Source: DAIOEK01 sp963828285 (GTDB taxonomy: Bacteria > Chloroflexota > Anaerolineae > Anaerolineales > Anaerolineaceae). From it: 64,000 bases of DNA. The stretch lies in the NCBI GenBank assembly GCA_963828285.1, contig CAWHEB010000001.1, positions 434,001 through 498,000 of the forward strand, read 5' to 3'. The first letter of the stretch is position 1. Each line of letters starts with the position of its first letter. Positions 9,471-18,356 of this stretch are shown piece by piece. The position numbers were made by a program, and so were the translations under genes. The notes below the pieces were generated by a model, which ran no database searches, was not told where the DNA came from, and saw only the letters and a program-made list of their open reading frames with translations.

Positions 9471-10533
9471 GAAGACACCAAATATTCCTTCTTTAAATGT
9501 AAGTGTTAGACGATTGTAGACTGGATGGACACTTGCATTATTAAGACTTCTTACAGTCTTAAAGAAAACTTCAATATTTTTCACTGATGACCCGGGAGGG
9601 ATGTCACAACCTGAGGATGGGATAAAGTTTTTATACCCTTCTACAAGCTTGAGCAATGTCTTTGTTGCATCATTGGCTTCAACGGTTGATCCATTGTGAA
9701 AGATAGCTGTTGGATCCAGATTACCCGCGAGGATAATATCGCTTTCCACGCTTCTTATAGCCTTTCCAATATCCATTGGCGCTCCAAAATGATATATTTC
9801 TGCACAAGATTCCATCATTTTAGGGAGGTGCGCGATTTTAGCTCCACAGTTGTGCAAGATGATTGAGAAATCATCCCGTTGATTCTTGATCCACTATTTG
9901 CTTGACATAAAAAGACGAGAACTCACCCATTCCCTGCGGAGAAAGCAAACCTGCAGCGGGTTCGGCAATGATGACACCATCCGCTCCTTGTTCACGGAAT
10001 GCATTGACATAAGAAGAAAGAAATTTGGTGGTTTTTGATAATAATAACCTCAACATTGCTGGATCAGTTAAGGACAATTCGAGCGTTTCACTCACTCCGA
10101 ATAGACGTCCAGCCAGCGAGAAAGGGCCGATTACCCCACCGATTACCGGAAGATCAACCCGTTTATATTTCGCGAGGCTGCCGGCAGTTTCCAGGTGGAC
10201 GGCGGTTCTACCCTCACCAACACGAGGCAACTCAAGCAGGTCAATATCCGAAGCACTTGTCAGCTTTCTACCTATAACTGTAGGTATTTCTTCAGGTGAG
10301 AGTTTTATTTGGCAGCCAAAAAGTTCTGCTTCAACGCTCAAATCCATTGCAGTTAACATTACATTGGAATTAAACCGTTCATGGATAGCCAACACGGCTT
10401 CGGTTTGAGCCTTGGCATTTGTTACGGCATCCATGACGGAAGCCCCTGTTATCTCCAATCCACTATAAACACCAATTAACAACGGGATTCGCTTGGTGGA
10501 TTCCAGAATAAAGCGTCCAAATTTTGAACGCAT
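9423..10533 (-). pseudogene. UroD/MtaA-like corrinoid methyltransferase, one frameshift
   Basis: A uroporphyrinogen-decarboxylase-fold methyltransferase of the MtaA/MtbA/CmuA group. The zinc site is present: LHNCG (His, Cys) and, about 75 residues later, GCDIPPG (third ligand Cys). GNLDP is also conserved. The start at 10533 overlaps the corrinoid gene stop (TGATG). One extra base at about 9888 breaks the frame; removing it gives IVDKNQRDDFSIILHNCG. The tail after KTVRSL (from about 9550 down to 9423) is not typical of the family, makes the product ~369 aa and overlaps the opposite gene, so the natural stop may also have been displaced. Likely role: methyl transfer between the corrinoid protein and a small acceptor, or substrate demethylation. 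Confidence 0.75.
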
Positions 10534-11177
10534 CAGGAGGCAAGACCCAGCAATTGTCTCGCGACAAATGGAGCGCTGCTTGCGTCAGATGCATATCCAT
10601 CTGCGCCAACCATGTCCGCATATTTTTGAGTTACCGGAGCACCACCTATCAAAACTTTTACATTTTGACGAACATCATTGGCTTCGAGGTATTGGATGGT
10701 TTTCTCTATGTATGCCATCGTGGTCGTCAGAAGAGCGGATAAGCCGATAATATCCGGTTTGTGAGTATTGATAGCCTCAAGAAACTTTTCAGGTGATACA
10801 TCGGTTCCCAAGTCGATAATTTGGAATCCGGATCCTTCAAGCATCATACTGACCAGATTCTTACCAATATCGTGCAGGTCCCCTTTTACCGTACCAATGA
10901 CAATCTTCCCCATTGGTTTGATATCCTGCGCAACGAGAATGGGTCGGAGAAGGGTCATCCCTGCTTGCATTGCACGGGCGGAAATCAGCATTTCGGGAAC
11001 GAAATACTCGCCATCTTCAAATAGTTGACCAACCTGTTTCATTGCTTCGATCAAGCCTTTGTTAAGCAGATCTTCGGCAGAAATTCCCGCATCCAATGCC
11101 GCCTGGACCTTTTCCTTCGTTTCAGCAGCTTCGCCATTGAGAACGGCATTGTAAACCTCTTGAATTACTGTAGCCAT
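10533..11177 (-). CDS. Methyltransferase cognate corrinoid protein (MtaC/MtbC type)
   Basis: 214 aa. The N-terminal helical cap (residues 1-85) is followed by a Rossmann B12 domain with DLHDIGKNLV, whose histidine is the lower cobalt ligand. SALLTTT and IGGAPVT follow as cobalamin contacts. The start follows GGAGGGG. First gene of a unit with the UroD-like methyltransferase. It carries the methyl group on cobalt and is kept active by the RACE protein at 5841-7639. Transcription starts at a strong promoter embedded in a LacI-type operator (11242-11270). Confidence 0.92.
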   Translation of the reverse strand: MATVIQEVYNAVLNGEAAETKEKVQAALDAGISAEDLLNKGLIEAMKQVGQLFEDGEYFVPEMLISARAMQAGMTLLRPILVAQDIKPMGKIVIGTVKGDLHDIGKNLVSMMLEGSGFQIIDLGTDVSPEKFLEAINTHKPDIIGLSALLTTTMAYIEKTIQYLEANDVRQNVKVLIGGAPVTQKYADMVGADGYASDASSAPFVARQLLGLAS

Positions 11178-11241
11178 TACCCCTCCAATTTGATCGCGAT
11201 CTATTTTGGGATTTGTGTTTACTTACGGATTATATTAAGTT

Positions 11242-11270
11242 ATTATACAACAGTTGACAACGTTGTCAAC
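11242..11270 (-). promoter_or_regulatory. Promoter with 18-bp perfect operator, LacI-type
   Basis: GTTGACAACGTTGTCAAC (11253-11270) is a perfect palindrome with the central CG typical of LacI-family sites. On the minus strand it supplies the -35 TTGACA (11264-11269), followed by a 16-bp spacer and TATAAT (11242-11247), driving the corrinoid operon. The site lies about 100 nt before the divergent LacI gene, so both repression of the methyltransferase genes and autoregulation are likely. Confidence 0.8.
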
Positions 11271-11372
11271 AATATCATCGATAGTACCAAAATAAAACGC
11301 AAAAAGACGAGCAGTATATAATCAAGTTGGTTGGAGATCAAAAAAGATTTTGGGCGTGGTATTCAGGGAATT

Positions 11373-12404
11373 ATGAGTACAACAATAAAAGATGTAGCAC
11401 GGTTGGCAAAATGCTCCATAAAAACCGTTTCAAGGGTGTTAAATAATGAACCTCACGTAAGTGAAACAGTTCGCGTAAACGTGCTGTCGGCTATCAAATC
11501 ATCCGGGTATTCTCCCAACTTATCAGCCAGGCGTCTGGTTCAAAAAAGGTCGAATACGATCTGCATTCTTGTTTATCCCGGTTTTATGCAGCCGTCATCC
11601 GCATGGTTGACCCATCTACTTGATTTGATGTTTGAAGAAGACTACGATTTGATGCTACAGACCTACTACCCTTCTTTCCCGCTCTCTCGAAGAAAGTTGG
11701 CAGAACTTGCCACGGGTAGGAGATTTGATGGATGCATTTCAACTCCGCCATGTGAAGCGGATGGATTTATCGTTGATCTGTTTGCAACATATAAAATTCC
11801 ACTGGTCCAAATAAATCCATTATCTATAACGCCTACCATGGAAACAAATCAGCATTTTGTTATCGCTGATGATAAAAAAGGAGCCTCATTAGCCGTATCA
11901 CATCTGATAAACCTGGGACATCGAAAGATAGCATTTCTTCGAGGTCCTAGAAATATGCGGGCTGCATTTGACCGGTTTTCCGGATTTTGCGAAACAATGA
12001 CAAATGCCGGTCTGAGTATAAATGATCATTATCAGATGGATACCGAGTTTACTTTTGATGGTGGTTATACTGCCGCGAAGATGGTCATGCAATACTCTGA
12101 TCCGCCTACTGCCATTTATGCAGCCAATGATGAAGTAGCCCAAGGTGTCTTATTTGCTGCTCAAGAATTGGGTTTGGATATTCCAGGCGATCTATCGATC
12201 TGTGGACACGATAATCTATTGTCATCTGCGCGCACCTGGCCGGGAATCACAACCATCCATCAACCGATTGACGAATTGCTGGAAAATGCCCTTCACCTCT
12301 TGATTTCGATACTAAAAAAGGAGGATACAAATATCTCCCCAATCGTCTTGACTCCAAGAATTATCGTGAGGGGATCTACAGCCCCTTATAAGCAAAGAAA
12401 TTGA
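11373..12404 (+). CDS. LacI-family transcriptional regulator
   Basis: 343 aa. The N-terminal HTH TTIKDVARLAKCSIKTVSRV and hinge NLSARRLVQKR are followed by a periplasmic-binding-protein-like effector domain (ICILVYPG, IADDKKGA, GHRKIAFLRG, AIYAANDEVAQG). The start at 11373 is preferred over an in-frame TTG at 11331 because AGGGA precedes it and the HTH begins there. The effector is expected to be a sugar or sugar derivative. It is divergent from the corrinoid operon and probably represses it through the palindrome at 11253-11270. Confidence 0.92.
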   Translation: MSTTIKDVARLAKCSIKTVSRVLNNEPHVSETVRVNVLSAIKSSGYSPNLSARRLVQKRSNTICILVYPGFMQPSSAWLTHLLDLMFEEDYDLMLQTYYPSFPLSRRKLAELATGRRFDGCISTPPCEADGFIVDLFATYKIPLVQINPLSITPTMETNQHFVIADDKKGASLAVSHLINLGHRKIAFLRGPRNMRAAFDRFSGFCETMTNAGLSINDHYQMDTEFTFDGGYTAAKMVMQYSDPPTAIYAANDEVAQGVLFAAQELGLDIPGDLSICGHDNLLSSARTWPGITTIHQPIDELLENALHLLISILKKEDTNISPIVLTPRIIVRGSTAPYKQRN

Positions 12405-12418
12405 GAAAGCAGTATTGA

Positions 12419-13294
12419 TCAGTTAATACGTAAACCAAGTAGTCCCACAGATTCCATGGATTGACGTGCAGCCATTCTCGGATCATTATGCAATACTTGT
12501 TGATAATATTTAAATGCTTCGTATTCAACAGTAAGAAAACCATCGTAACCGATTTCGTCCAATGCCAATTTGTAATCATTCCAGGGAACTTCACCTTCGC
12601 CCAGCAGAGGGAATTGAAAAGTTTCTCCTGGTAATCCCCCCGGTTTCCCTACAGCATCTTTCAGGTGGCAATGAACAATCTGATCTTTTAATTGTTTAAT
12701 TACCCATGATGTGTCGTTCCCGTATAGAATCCCATGGGATGGGTCAAAATTAACCTTCAAATTCGGCGATTCAAATCTTCTCAGAAAATCAGCCAGAGTG
12801 TAATAGTCGTGGACCAAATGGCCAAAGACTGGTTCAATCGCGAGGATGATATCTTCTTTCTCTGCAATTGTGATTATCTGATCAAACGCCCTACAGACCA
12901 GATCCCATGCCTTACCTTCCGTAATGTCCTTTTGTAATCTGGGGGATTTTGGATCCCAGGGTGCCGGACCAGTAAACAAATTTACCGGAGCAGATAGTCC
13001 CAACTTTCCAACCGCTTGAATTGCCTCGATGGTATGGAATACTCGATCACTCCAAATATTATCATTTTCGATCACATAATCCAATTGAACGACCCATTCA
13101 GCGACTTCCATTCCTGTTTTATCGCAAGCAGAAACCAGATCTTTACGGTCATGGTCGGTTTTTTTTCGCGGATCGAACCATTCCAACGGCCACGAAACTC
13201 CTTGATAACCTTCCAATGCAAGGATATCTGACACTTCGGATGAGGACATCGAGACAAAATCCAACCCTGCCAGGAATCCAATTTTCCTGATCAT
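12419..13294 (-). CDS. Sugar phosphate isomerase/epimerase (xylose-isomerase-like TIM barrel)
   Basis: 291 aa, AP-endonuclease-2 superfamily, the group that includes IolE, IolI and tagatose epimerases. Metal-binding acidic residues are visible in LAIEPVFGHLV, NFDPSHGI and, near the C-terminus, FLTVEYEAF. It acts on a keto-sugar, inosose or related polyol in the cytosol. Its start overlaps the upstream Gfo/Idh gene by 4 nt (ATGA), so the two are translationally coupled. Last gene of the minus-strand unit, convergent with lacI. Confidence 0.85.
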   Translation of the reverse strand: MIRKIGFLAGLDFVSMSSSEVSDILALEGYQGVSWPLEWFDPRKKTDHDRKDLVSACDKTGMEVAEWVVQLDYVIENDNIWSDRVFHTIEAIQAVGKLGLSAPVNLFTGPAPWDPKSPRLQKDITEGKAWDLVCRAFDQIITIAEKEDIILAIEPVFGHLVHDYYTLADFLRRFESPNLKVNFDPSHGILYGNDTSWVIKQLKDQIVHCHLKDAVGKPGGLPGETFQFPLLGEGEVPWNDYKLALDEIGYDGFLTVEYEAFKYYQQVLHNDPRMAARQSMESVGLLGLRIN

Positions 13295-14346
13295 AAGGTG
13301 CCCGTTCCTGAGTCGAATGAAGAGAAAACCGGCTCATCCAAGCGGACATACCTGTTTAAAGCAGCGGATGTATATGCGCATTGTATTACTTTTAATGTTT
13401 TTCTGGCGTCTTCGGCGGTAACCAAAAAGGGTTTTTCGTCTGCCAGGGAATGGATAGCATGGTCGATTCCGGCCTTAACTGAATCTTGCCACCAGGTCTC
13501 TGCTTTATGGTCAACCTCAACAGGAATTTCCTTATGGTCAATATAGTATTCCATTGGATTGGATGATTCTATCTTTGTATGGATACTGCCTGTCTCACCC
13601 CATATAGATCGGGTTTCGCTCCAATTTTGTCCATTTGCTGCATAGGTAACCAGAATATTTACTATCTTGTCGGGATATTTCATGGTTAATGCAGCGGTAT
13701 CTTCAGCCTTATTGACAGCATCGACAACAAATCTCCCCAAACTACAATGGACTGAGTCTGGCATCCCAAACCAGTCTAGAGCGAGATCAACCACATGGGT
13801 GCCACTGTCCGCAAGGGCACCCCCACCTGCCCTGCCAAAAGTCCCTTTCCAATGTTCCGGGATATTCATCCTCTCCAATTCACTTCCAGCTACAACCAAA
13901 TTGGCTAAGACTATCTTACCCATATTTCCGGAAAGTATGACCTCTTTTACTTTTTGATAAACTGGTAGAAAGCGCTCATTTAGGGCAACATACAAACGTT
14001 TTCCTGCACTGGATGCGGCACTGATCATCGCATCCGCTTCAGCCAAAGTATTGCTTAGCGGTTTTTCGAGGATGACATGTTTTCCGGCTTGAAACGTCTG
14101 TAGTACGACCGGGTAATGCATATCATGCGGCAAACAGATATCAACAACGTCAATTTCCGAGTTAGCTAACAGCTTTTTGTAATCAGAATAGGTGTTTCTA
14201 AACTGATAATTGATGGAAAGCTGATTTACCTGCGCTGGGTCTGGTTCCGCAAGGGATACTGTTGATATCAAAGGATGCTTAAATAGAGCATCCAAATGTA
14301 CTCTCCCAACCATACCGCAGCCAATTAAACCGATATGGAATTTCAT
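13291..14346 (-). CDS. Gfo/Idh/MocA-family oxidoreductase
   Basis: 351 aa. Rossmann motif GLIGCGMVGRVH at the N-terminus, EKPLSNTLAEAD near residue 95 with the catalytic lysine, and GGGALADSGTHVVDLA near residue 175. NAD(P)-dependent oxidation or reduction of a sugar, inositol or derivative. AGGA precedes the ATG. It sits between a sugar isomerase and another Gfo/Idh. It resembles the protein at 33915-34961 (both have an LPHD-HYPV block) more than its direct neighbour. Confidence 0.9.
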   Translation of the reverse strand: MKFHIGLIGCGMVGRVHLDALFKHPLISTVSLAEPDPAQVNQLSINYQFRNTYSDYKKLLANSEIDVVDICLPHDMHYPVVLQTFQAGKHVILEKPLSNTLAEADAMISAASSAGKRLYVALNERFLPVYQKVKEVILSGNMGKIVLANLVVAGSELERMNIPEHWKGTFGRAGGGALADSGTHVVDLALDWFGMPDSVHCSLGRFVVDAVNKAEDTAALTMKYPDKIVNILVTYAANGQNWSETRSIWGETGSIHTKIESSNPMEYYIDHKEIPVEVDHKAETWWQDSVKAGIDHAIHSLADEKPFLVTAEDARKTLKVIQCAYTSAALNRYVRLDEPVFSSFDSGTGTL

Positions 14347-14363
14347 GTCAGTATTTCCTGATC

Positions 14364-15434
14364 TTAGATTTTTACTGATTTTCCGATGACTGCCGACTCT
14401 TGAGCAGCCAGGGTAAATTTCAAGATATCCCGACCCTGTTCACCAGTTAGAGATGGCGGTTCACCCTTGAAGTAAGCATCGATAAAATGCCTTGTCGAAT
14501 TGACAAAGCTTGATTCCCAACCAACTTCCATTCCAGAGAAAGTTTTCACTTGCATGTCTTTGTACATCACAACTGGGGGAACATCCATCATTTTCCCGTG
14601 ACCGCGGGTGACCCAAATTACACCTTTAGTTCCTGTAATTTCTATGCGGTCATCTTGAGCGTAATGATTGGTATCCAATACCATTTCAGGTGAATAGACT
14701 ACTTCCAGAGATCCGACGCGATTACCCGGGAATTTCCACGAGACAATAGCCGGTGAATCCAATATACCAATATTTAACCCATCATTAACGGGAGTTGATC
14801 CGATCCAGGCATGAACTTCTTCTGCCATCCCCATAAAAAACCACCCTAAAGAGAACTTGTGATGCCCATCGTCAAAAACAAGGGGACCACCGCCACAGGT
14901 AGTCGGGTCAAAACGCCAGACCTGGGCAGAAAAAGGAACCTGCCATGCATGCGGGGATGTACACGCATTACTTTTGATCCGGATGGATAATGGAGTGCCA
15001 ATTTCTCCATCATCGATTAATTGTTTCGCTTTTAATACCGGGGGGTAAAAAATGAAGTTTTCAAAGACCTTAAAAATTACTTTTGCTTTTTTTGTCGCTG
15101 CGATCATTTCATTCGCTTGTTCGACAGTGATCGCCATTGGTTTTTGGAGTGAAATATGCTTACCGGCAGCCGCTGAGTCAAGTGTTGCCTGATAGTGTAG
15201 ATGATGAGGCAATAGAATTTCAACCAGGTCGATATCTTTCATCGCTAATAGATCATGATAATTGCTGAATACCCTGTTAGTTGGAATTCCCCAGGCGGCT
15301 GCTCTTTTCTTCGCCGCCTCTTCGTTCACTTCACAAATTGCAACAAGTTCTGCCCGCGGATTTTGTAGATATTCAATCGCATGCAAGTCCGAAATACGTC
15401 CTGCCCCAATAAAACCCACACGTAGTTTATCCAT
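14364..15434 (-). CDS. Gfo/Idh/MocA-family oxidoreductase
   Basis: 356 aa. FIGAGRISDLHAIEY nucleotide-binding start, LQKPMAITVEQANEM (lysine of the EKP-type motif, here QKP) and GGGPLVFDDGHHKFSL. It is a close paralogue of the protein at 24483-25571: both share GRISDLH, PHHLH, SLQKPMA, ENF-FYPP and GGGPL-FD. The pair on either side of the divergent promoter suggests two steps on related substrates, or forward and back oxidation. GGAGAG precedes the ATG. Confidence 0.9.
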   Translation of the reverse strand: MDKLRVGFIGAGRISDLHAIEYLQNPRAELVAICEVNEEAAKKRAAAWGIPTNRVFSNYHDLLAMKDIDLVEILLPHHLHYQATLDSAAAGKHISLQKPMAITVEQANEMIAATKKAKVIFKVFENFIFYPPVLKAKQLIDDGEIGTPLSIRIKSNACTSPHAWQVPFSAQVWRFDPTTCGGGPLVFDDGHHKFSLGWFFMGMAEEVHAWIGSTPVNDGLNIGILDSPAIVSWKFPGNRVGSLEVVYSPEMVLDTNHYAQDDRIEITGTKGVIWVTRGHGKMMDVPPVVMYKDMQVKTFSGMEVGWESSFVNSTRHFIDAYFKGEPPSLTGEQGRDILKFTLAAQESAVIGKSVKI

Positions 15435-15499
15435 ATCGATCTCTCCACTCCGAGGATTTTGTCTTCCTAATTTAAGATTATTAAAATCTAAACTTCTAA

Positions 15500-16237
15500 T
15501 TAACTAAAACTCAATTTTGCGGATAATGCCTTGCCCACCTGAACAACTATCTGCGCCACAGATTGCATTTGCTCGAGAGGTAAGCGACTAGTTGGACCAG
15601 ACACACCTACTGCGGCAACACATTTTCCGCGGTAATCAATGATTGGTACAGCTATGCAGCGTACTCCGGGATTGTATTCTTCGTCATCAATTGCATATCC
15701 CTGGTTGCGAACGATGTCCAGGTGTCTTTCCAACATTGCCAGATCAGTGATTGTTCTGAGCGTAAATGCACTCAGCTCTGAAATGATCGGTGCTCCTGCA
15801 TATGCAAGGAATATTTTTCCCAGGGCTGTACAATGCAATGGAGCCAGAGTACCAATGCCAGTAGTTACACGAAGCGCAGATGAAAACTCTTCTTGATCAA
15901 TATATAAAGCTTGCCCTTGTGCCAAAATTGCCAAATGAGCACATTCACCTGTTTGTTCAACGAGCTGCTTTAGAAAAGCCTTTGCAGAATCCCGCAGCGG
16001 GGTCCTCATTAGCAACATTCGACTAAGGCGAACCACCTGAGGTCCCAGTATATATTTTCTACTCTCCTGCGATTTTTCCGCAAACCCATATTTTGCAAGA
16101 GTCTGCATCATACGGGAAATATTTCCCTTATCAATTTCATATTCTTCTGCCAGTTCAGTGATGCTTAAGCCATCTGCTGCCTGAGCGAGTTTCTCGATAA
16201 TTTGTAATCCCCGCGCCAATGATTGTACTTCACTCAT
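15500..16237 (-). CDS. IclR-family transcriptional regulator
   Basis: 245 aa. N-terminal winged helix (SITELAEEYEIDKGNISRMM) and C-terminal IclR effector domain (LRVTTGIGTLAPLHCTALGK, GVRCIAVPIIDYRGKCVAAV, GVSGPTSRL). AGAGGA stands before the ATG. It lies between the Gfo/Idh genes and the transport operon on the same strand. The region just upstream (16311-16371) contains inverted repeats suitable as its own operator. Confidence 0.92.
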   Translation of the reverse strand: MSEVQSLARGLQIIEKLAQAADGLSITELAEEYEIDKGNISRMMQTLAKYGFAEKSQESRKYILGPQVVRLSRMLLMRTPLRDSAKAFLKQLVEQTGECAHLAILAQGQALYIDQEEFSSALRVTTGIGTLAPLHCTALGKIFLAYAGAPIISELSAFTLRTITDLAMLERHLDIVRNQGYAIDDEEYNPGVRCIAVPIIDYRGKCVAAVGVSGPTSRLPLEQMQSVAQIVVQVGKALSAKLSFS

Positions 16238-16310
16238 ATATTCCTCTTTACTTCAAAATAGCTTTGGTTGTGCCTTTAGAAAACTGAGCATCAAACGTAA
16301 AATTTTATTC

Positions 16311-16371
16311 CCTCAACAAGACATTGTCAATAATTTTTCATTTCGTTGTTATATTTACAACCTTGTTGAGG
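16311..16371. promoter_or_regulatory. Inverted repeats upstream of the IclR gene
   Basis: CCTCAACAAG (16311-16320) and CTTGTTGAGG (16362-16371) are perfect inverted copies. Between them GTTGT-N7-ACAAC (16345-16361) forms a second palindrome. They lie 75-135 nt before the IclR start, in an AT-rich interval that also follows the UroD-like gene. Probable autoregulatory or operon operator. Confidence 0.45.
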
Positions 16372-16432
16372 TCAATTGTCAATTCCAAGATCCTTGGTAA
16401 TATCCATCAATCCTATTATTTTTCTTTAGATC

Positions 16433-17464
16433 CTAAACATTCTGTTCCAGGAAGGCATCCACCACGGCTGCGATATTCTCATTAGGTGTCTCAGGTTGGA
16501 TCTCTTTCGCAGGACCCAGGATATATCCCCCGCCTTTACTCATTTCACGACAGAGATGTCGGACTTCTGCCTTTATTTCATCAGGAGTTCCAAATGGAAT
16601 CATATTCTGAGATCCAAGACCTCCCCAAAAAGTTATCTTATCTCCAAATTTTTGTTTGAGGTCATAAGGATTATTATTTTTTGCTTCAGGTTGAACGCTT
16701 TGATATACATCCAGACCAATCTCAATCACATCAGGAAGGATTTTCTCGATCCCACCGCAGCAATGAGAAAGCACATACTTTCCTGCTTCATGCGTCCTTC
16801 GATAGAGTTTCTCGTATCGGGGTTTGAACAGTTTTCGCCAACGGTCTGCACCAATCAGGATACCCTGTTGAAATCCCCAATCATCGAAAAACCAGATCCC
16901 ATCGACCGGAAGAAGTAATAACCGATCCAGTATTTCCATTTGGTGTGCAAGCAGTCTGTCCAACAATTCTTCATAGAATTCATAATTGGCAACAACATCC
17001 ATTAATACATTCTCAAAACCACGTAATACCCAACTGCGCTCGAATAATCCGAATCGATATGCAGCAACCACAAAATGATCTTTTTGTTGCTCAATGATTG
17101 GTAGTATTCTCTCCTCCCAACCTTCATCGAAAAGATCCTTTACTTCTGGAAATTTGTAACCATCTAGGGTAGGTTCAGCCAGAGCAGGTTTTTCAAGAGA
17201 AAAAGGACGTAAGTCCAACCGCCACTCACTCCCATACGCATCAACATAATGGGACGCTCCAAGTTCCAGATTAATCGCCGTACTTGGGAGGGGTAGTTGA
17301 AAAATTGCATTGTCTAATTTGCTTCTCCAGGAATTACTGCCCAAATAATCATCAAGCCGTTCTTCAATATTTGAACCCGGGTCGAATGTCAAATGATAAG
17401 GAACCATATCGGTTTCTTCATGTTTGATCTGAGCAATTACGCGTTCTTTTTGGGTCATTGTCAT
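16433..17464 (-). CDS. UroD-like protein in a sugar transport operon
   Basis: 343 aa with the uroporphyrinogen decarboxylase fold. WFFDDWGFQQG and LSHCCGG correspond to the substrate and metal region, but where MtaA-type methyltransferases have a third cysteine this one reads GPAKEIQPETPNENI. It is therefore neither a standard HemE nor a full zinc-site MtaA. It is the last gene after a MalFG-type permease pair (8 nt apart), which ties it to the imported compound. It could be a methyltransferase for a methylated sugar using the corrinoid protein at 10533, or a non-corrinoid enzyme of unknown activity. Confidence 0.8.
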   Translation of the reverse strand: MTMTQKERVIAQIKHEETDMVPYHLTFDPGSNIEERLDDYLGSNSWRSKLDNAIFQLPLPSTAINLELGASHYVDAYGSEWRLDLRPFSLEKPALAEPTLDGYKFPEVKDLFDEGWEERILPIIEQQKDHFVVAAYRFGLFERSWVLRGFENVLMDVVANYEFYEELLDRLLAHQMEILDRLLLLPVDGIWFFDDWGFQQGILIGADRWRKLFKPRYEKLYRRTHEAGKYVLSHCCGGIEKILPDVIEIGLDVYQSVQPEAKNNNPYDLKQKFGDKITFWGGLGSQNMIPFGTPDEIKAEVRHLCREMSKGGGYILGPAKEIQPETPNENIAAVVDAFLEQNV

Positions 17465-17471
17465 TGGGAAA

Positions 17472-18356
17472 TTATCCTTTTACAGCACCCATTGTCATTC
17501 CTTTGATGAAATATCTCTGGAAGAAAATGAAGATAATTAATGTGGGAATACTGGCAACTACAGCCATGGCGCCTTGAGCTCCGTAGGCAATGCTGTATTG
17601 TCCTTTCATGGAGATCAATCCAACCATGATGGTTCTCATATTATCTGACTGAGTGAAAATTATCGGAAACAGAAAATCGTTCCAAATCCAGGTAAATTGC
17701 AACGTTGCAAGCACTGCCAGTGCAGGCAAACTGACAGGCAGCATGATTTTCATCAGTACATCCAACTCGTTCGCTCCATCAATAATGGCTGCTTCCCGAA
17801 TGGCCATTGGGATGGATGAGAAAAAATTGCGCATTATCAGTGTACAGATTGGTAAACCAAAAGCTGCGTGGGTAATAATCATCGGCCAAAGAGTGTCATA
17901 AAGTTTGACACTATTATAGAATTTGAATAAAGGAATCAACACAATTTGTGGTGGAAAGAACATTCCTGCCAGGACAAACATGAAGAGTAATTCACTCCCT
18001 TTAAATGGAAGTTTACTGAAAACGTAACCCATCAGTACACCAAGACTGATTGAAATAAGCGTTGCCGGAAGTGTTACCAAAAAGGAATTCTTCATATAAG
18101 TCTGGACATTAGCAACCAACCAAACTTCTTTATAATTATCCAGATGCAGTAATTTTGGAAGAGTCCATAAACCATCTTTTGCGATTTCAGCATTCAACTT
18201 AAATGAAGTAAGAATGACTCCCAATCCGGGCAAGATATAGACAAAAGCAATGATCGTAATGATTACATAAAGCAGGATTTTTCGATAATTATATCCACCC
18301 GTACGCTTCCAGCTTTTTACATTTCTTTGATTTTCGATGACATTAATTTTAGTCAT
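17472..18356 (-). CDS. Carbohydrate ABC transporter permease, MalG type
   Basis: About 294 aa inner-membrane protein with six predicted spans. The EAA loop that contacts the ATPase is AIREAAIIDGANELDVLMKI. The start at 18356 (MTKINVIEN) overlaps the end of the MalF-type gene by 8 nt; a longer frame begins at 18398 but lies inside that gene. It pairs with the permease at 18349-19230 and the binding protein at 19381-20739. No ATPase is encoded in this operon, so a shared MsmX/MalK-type ATPase elsewhere is expected. Confidence 0.9.
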   Translation of the reverse strand: MTKINVIENQRNVKSWKRTGGYNYRKILLYVIITIIAFVYILPGLGVILTSFKLNAEIAKDGLWTLPKLLHLDNYKEVWLVANVQTYMKNSFLVTLPATLISISLGVLMGYVFSKLPFKGSELLFMFVLAGMFFPPQIVLIPLFKFYNSVKLYDTLWPMIITHAAFGLPICTLIMRNFFSSIPMAIREAAIIDGANELDVLMKIMLPVSLPALAVLATLQFTWIWNDFLFPIIFTQSDNMRTIMVGLISMKGQYSIAYGAQGAMAVVASIPTLIIFIFFQRYFIKGMTMGAVKG

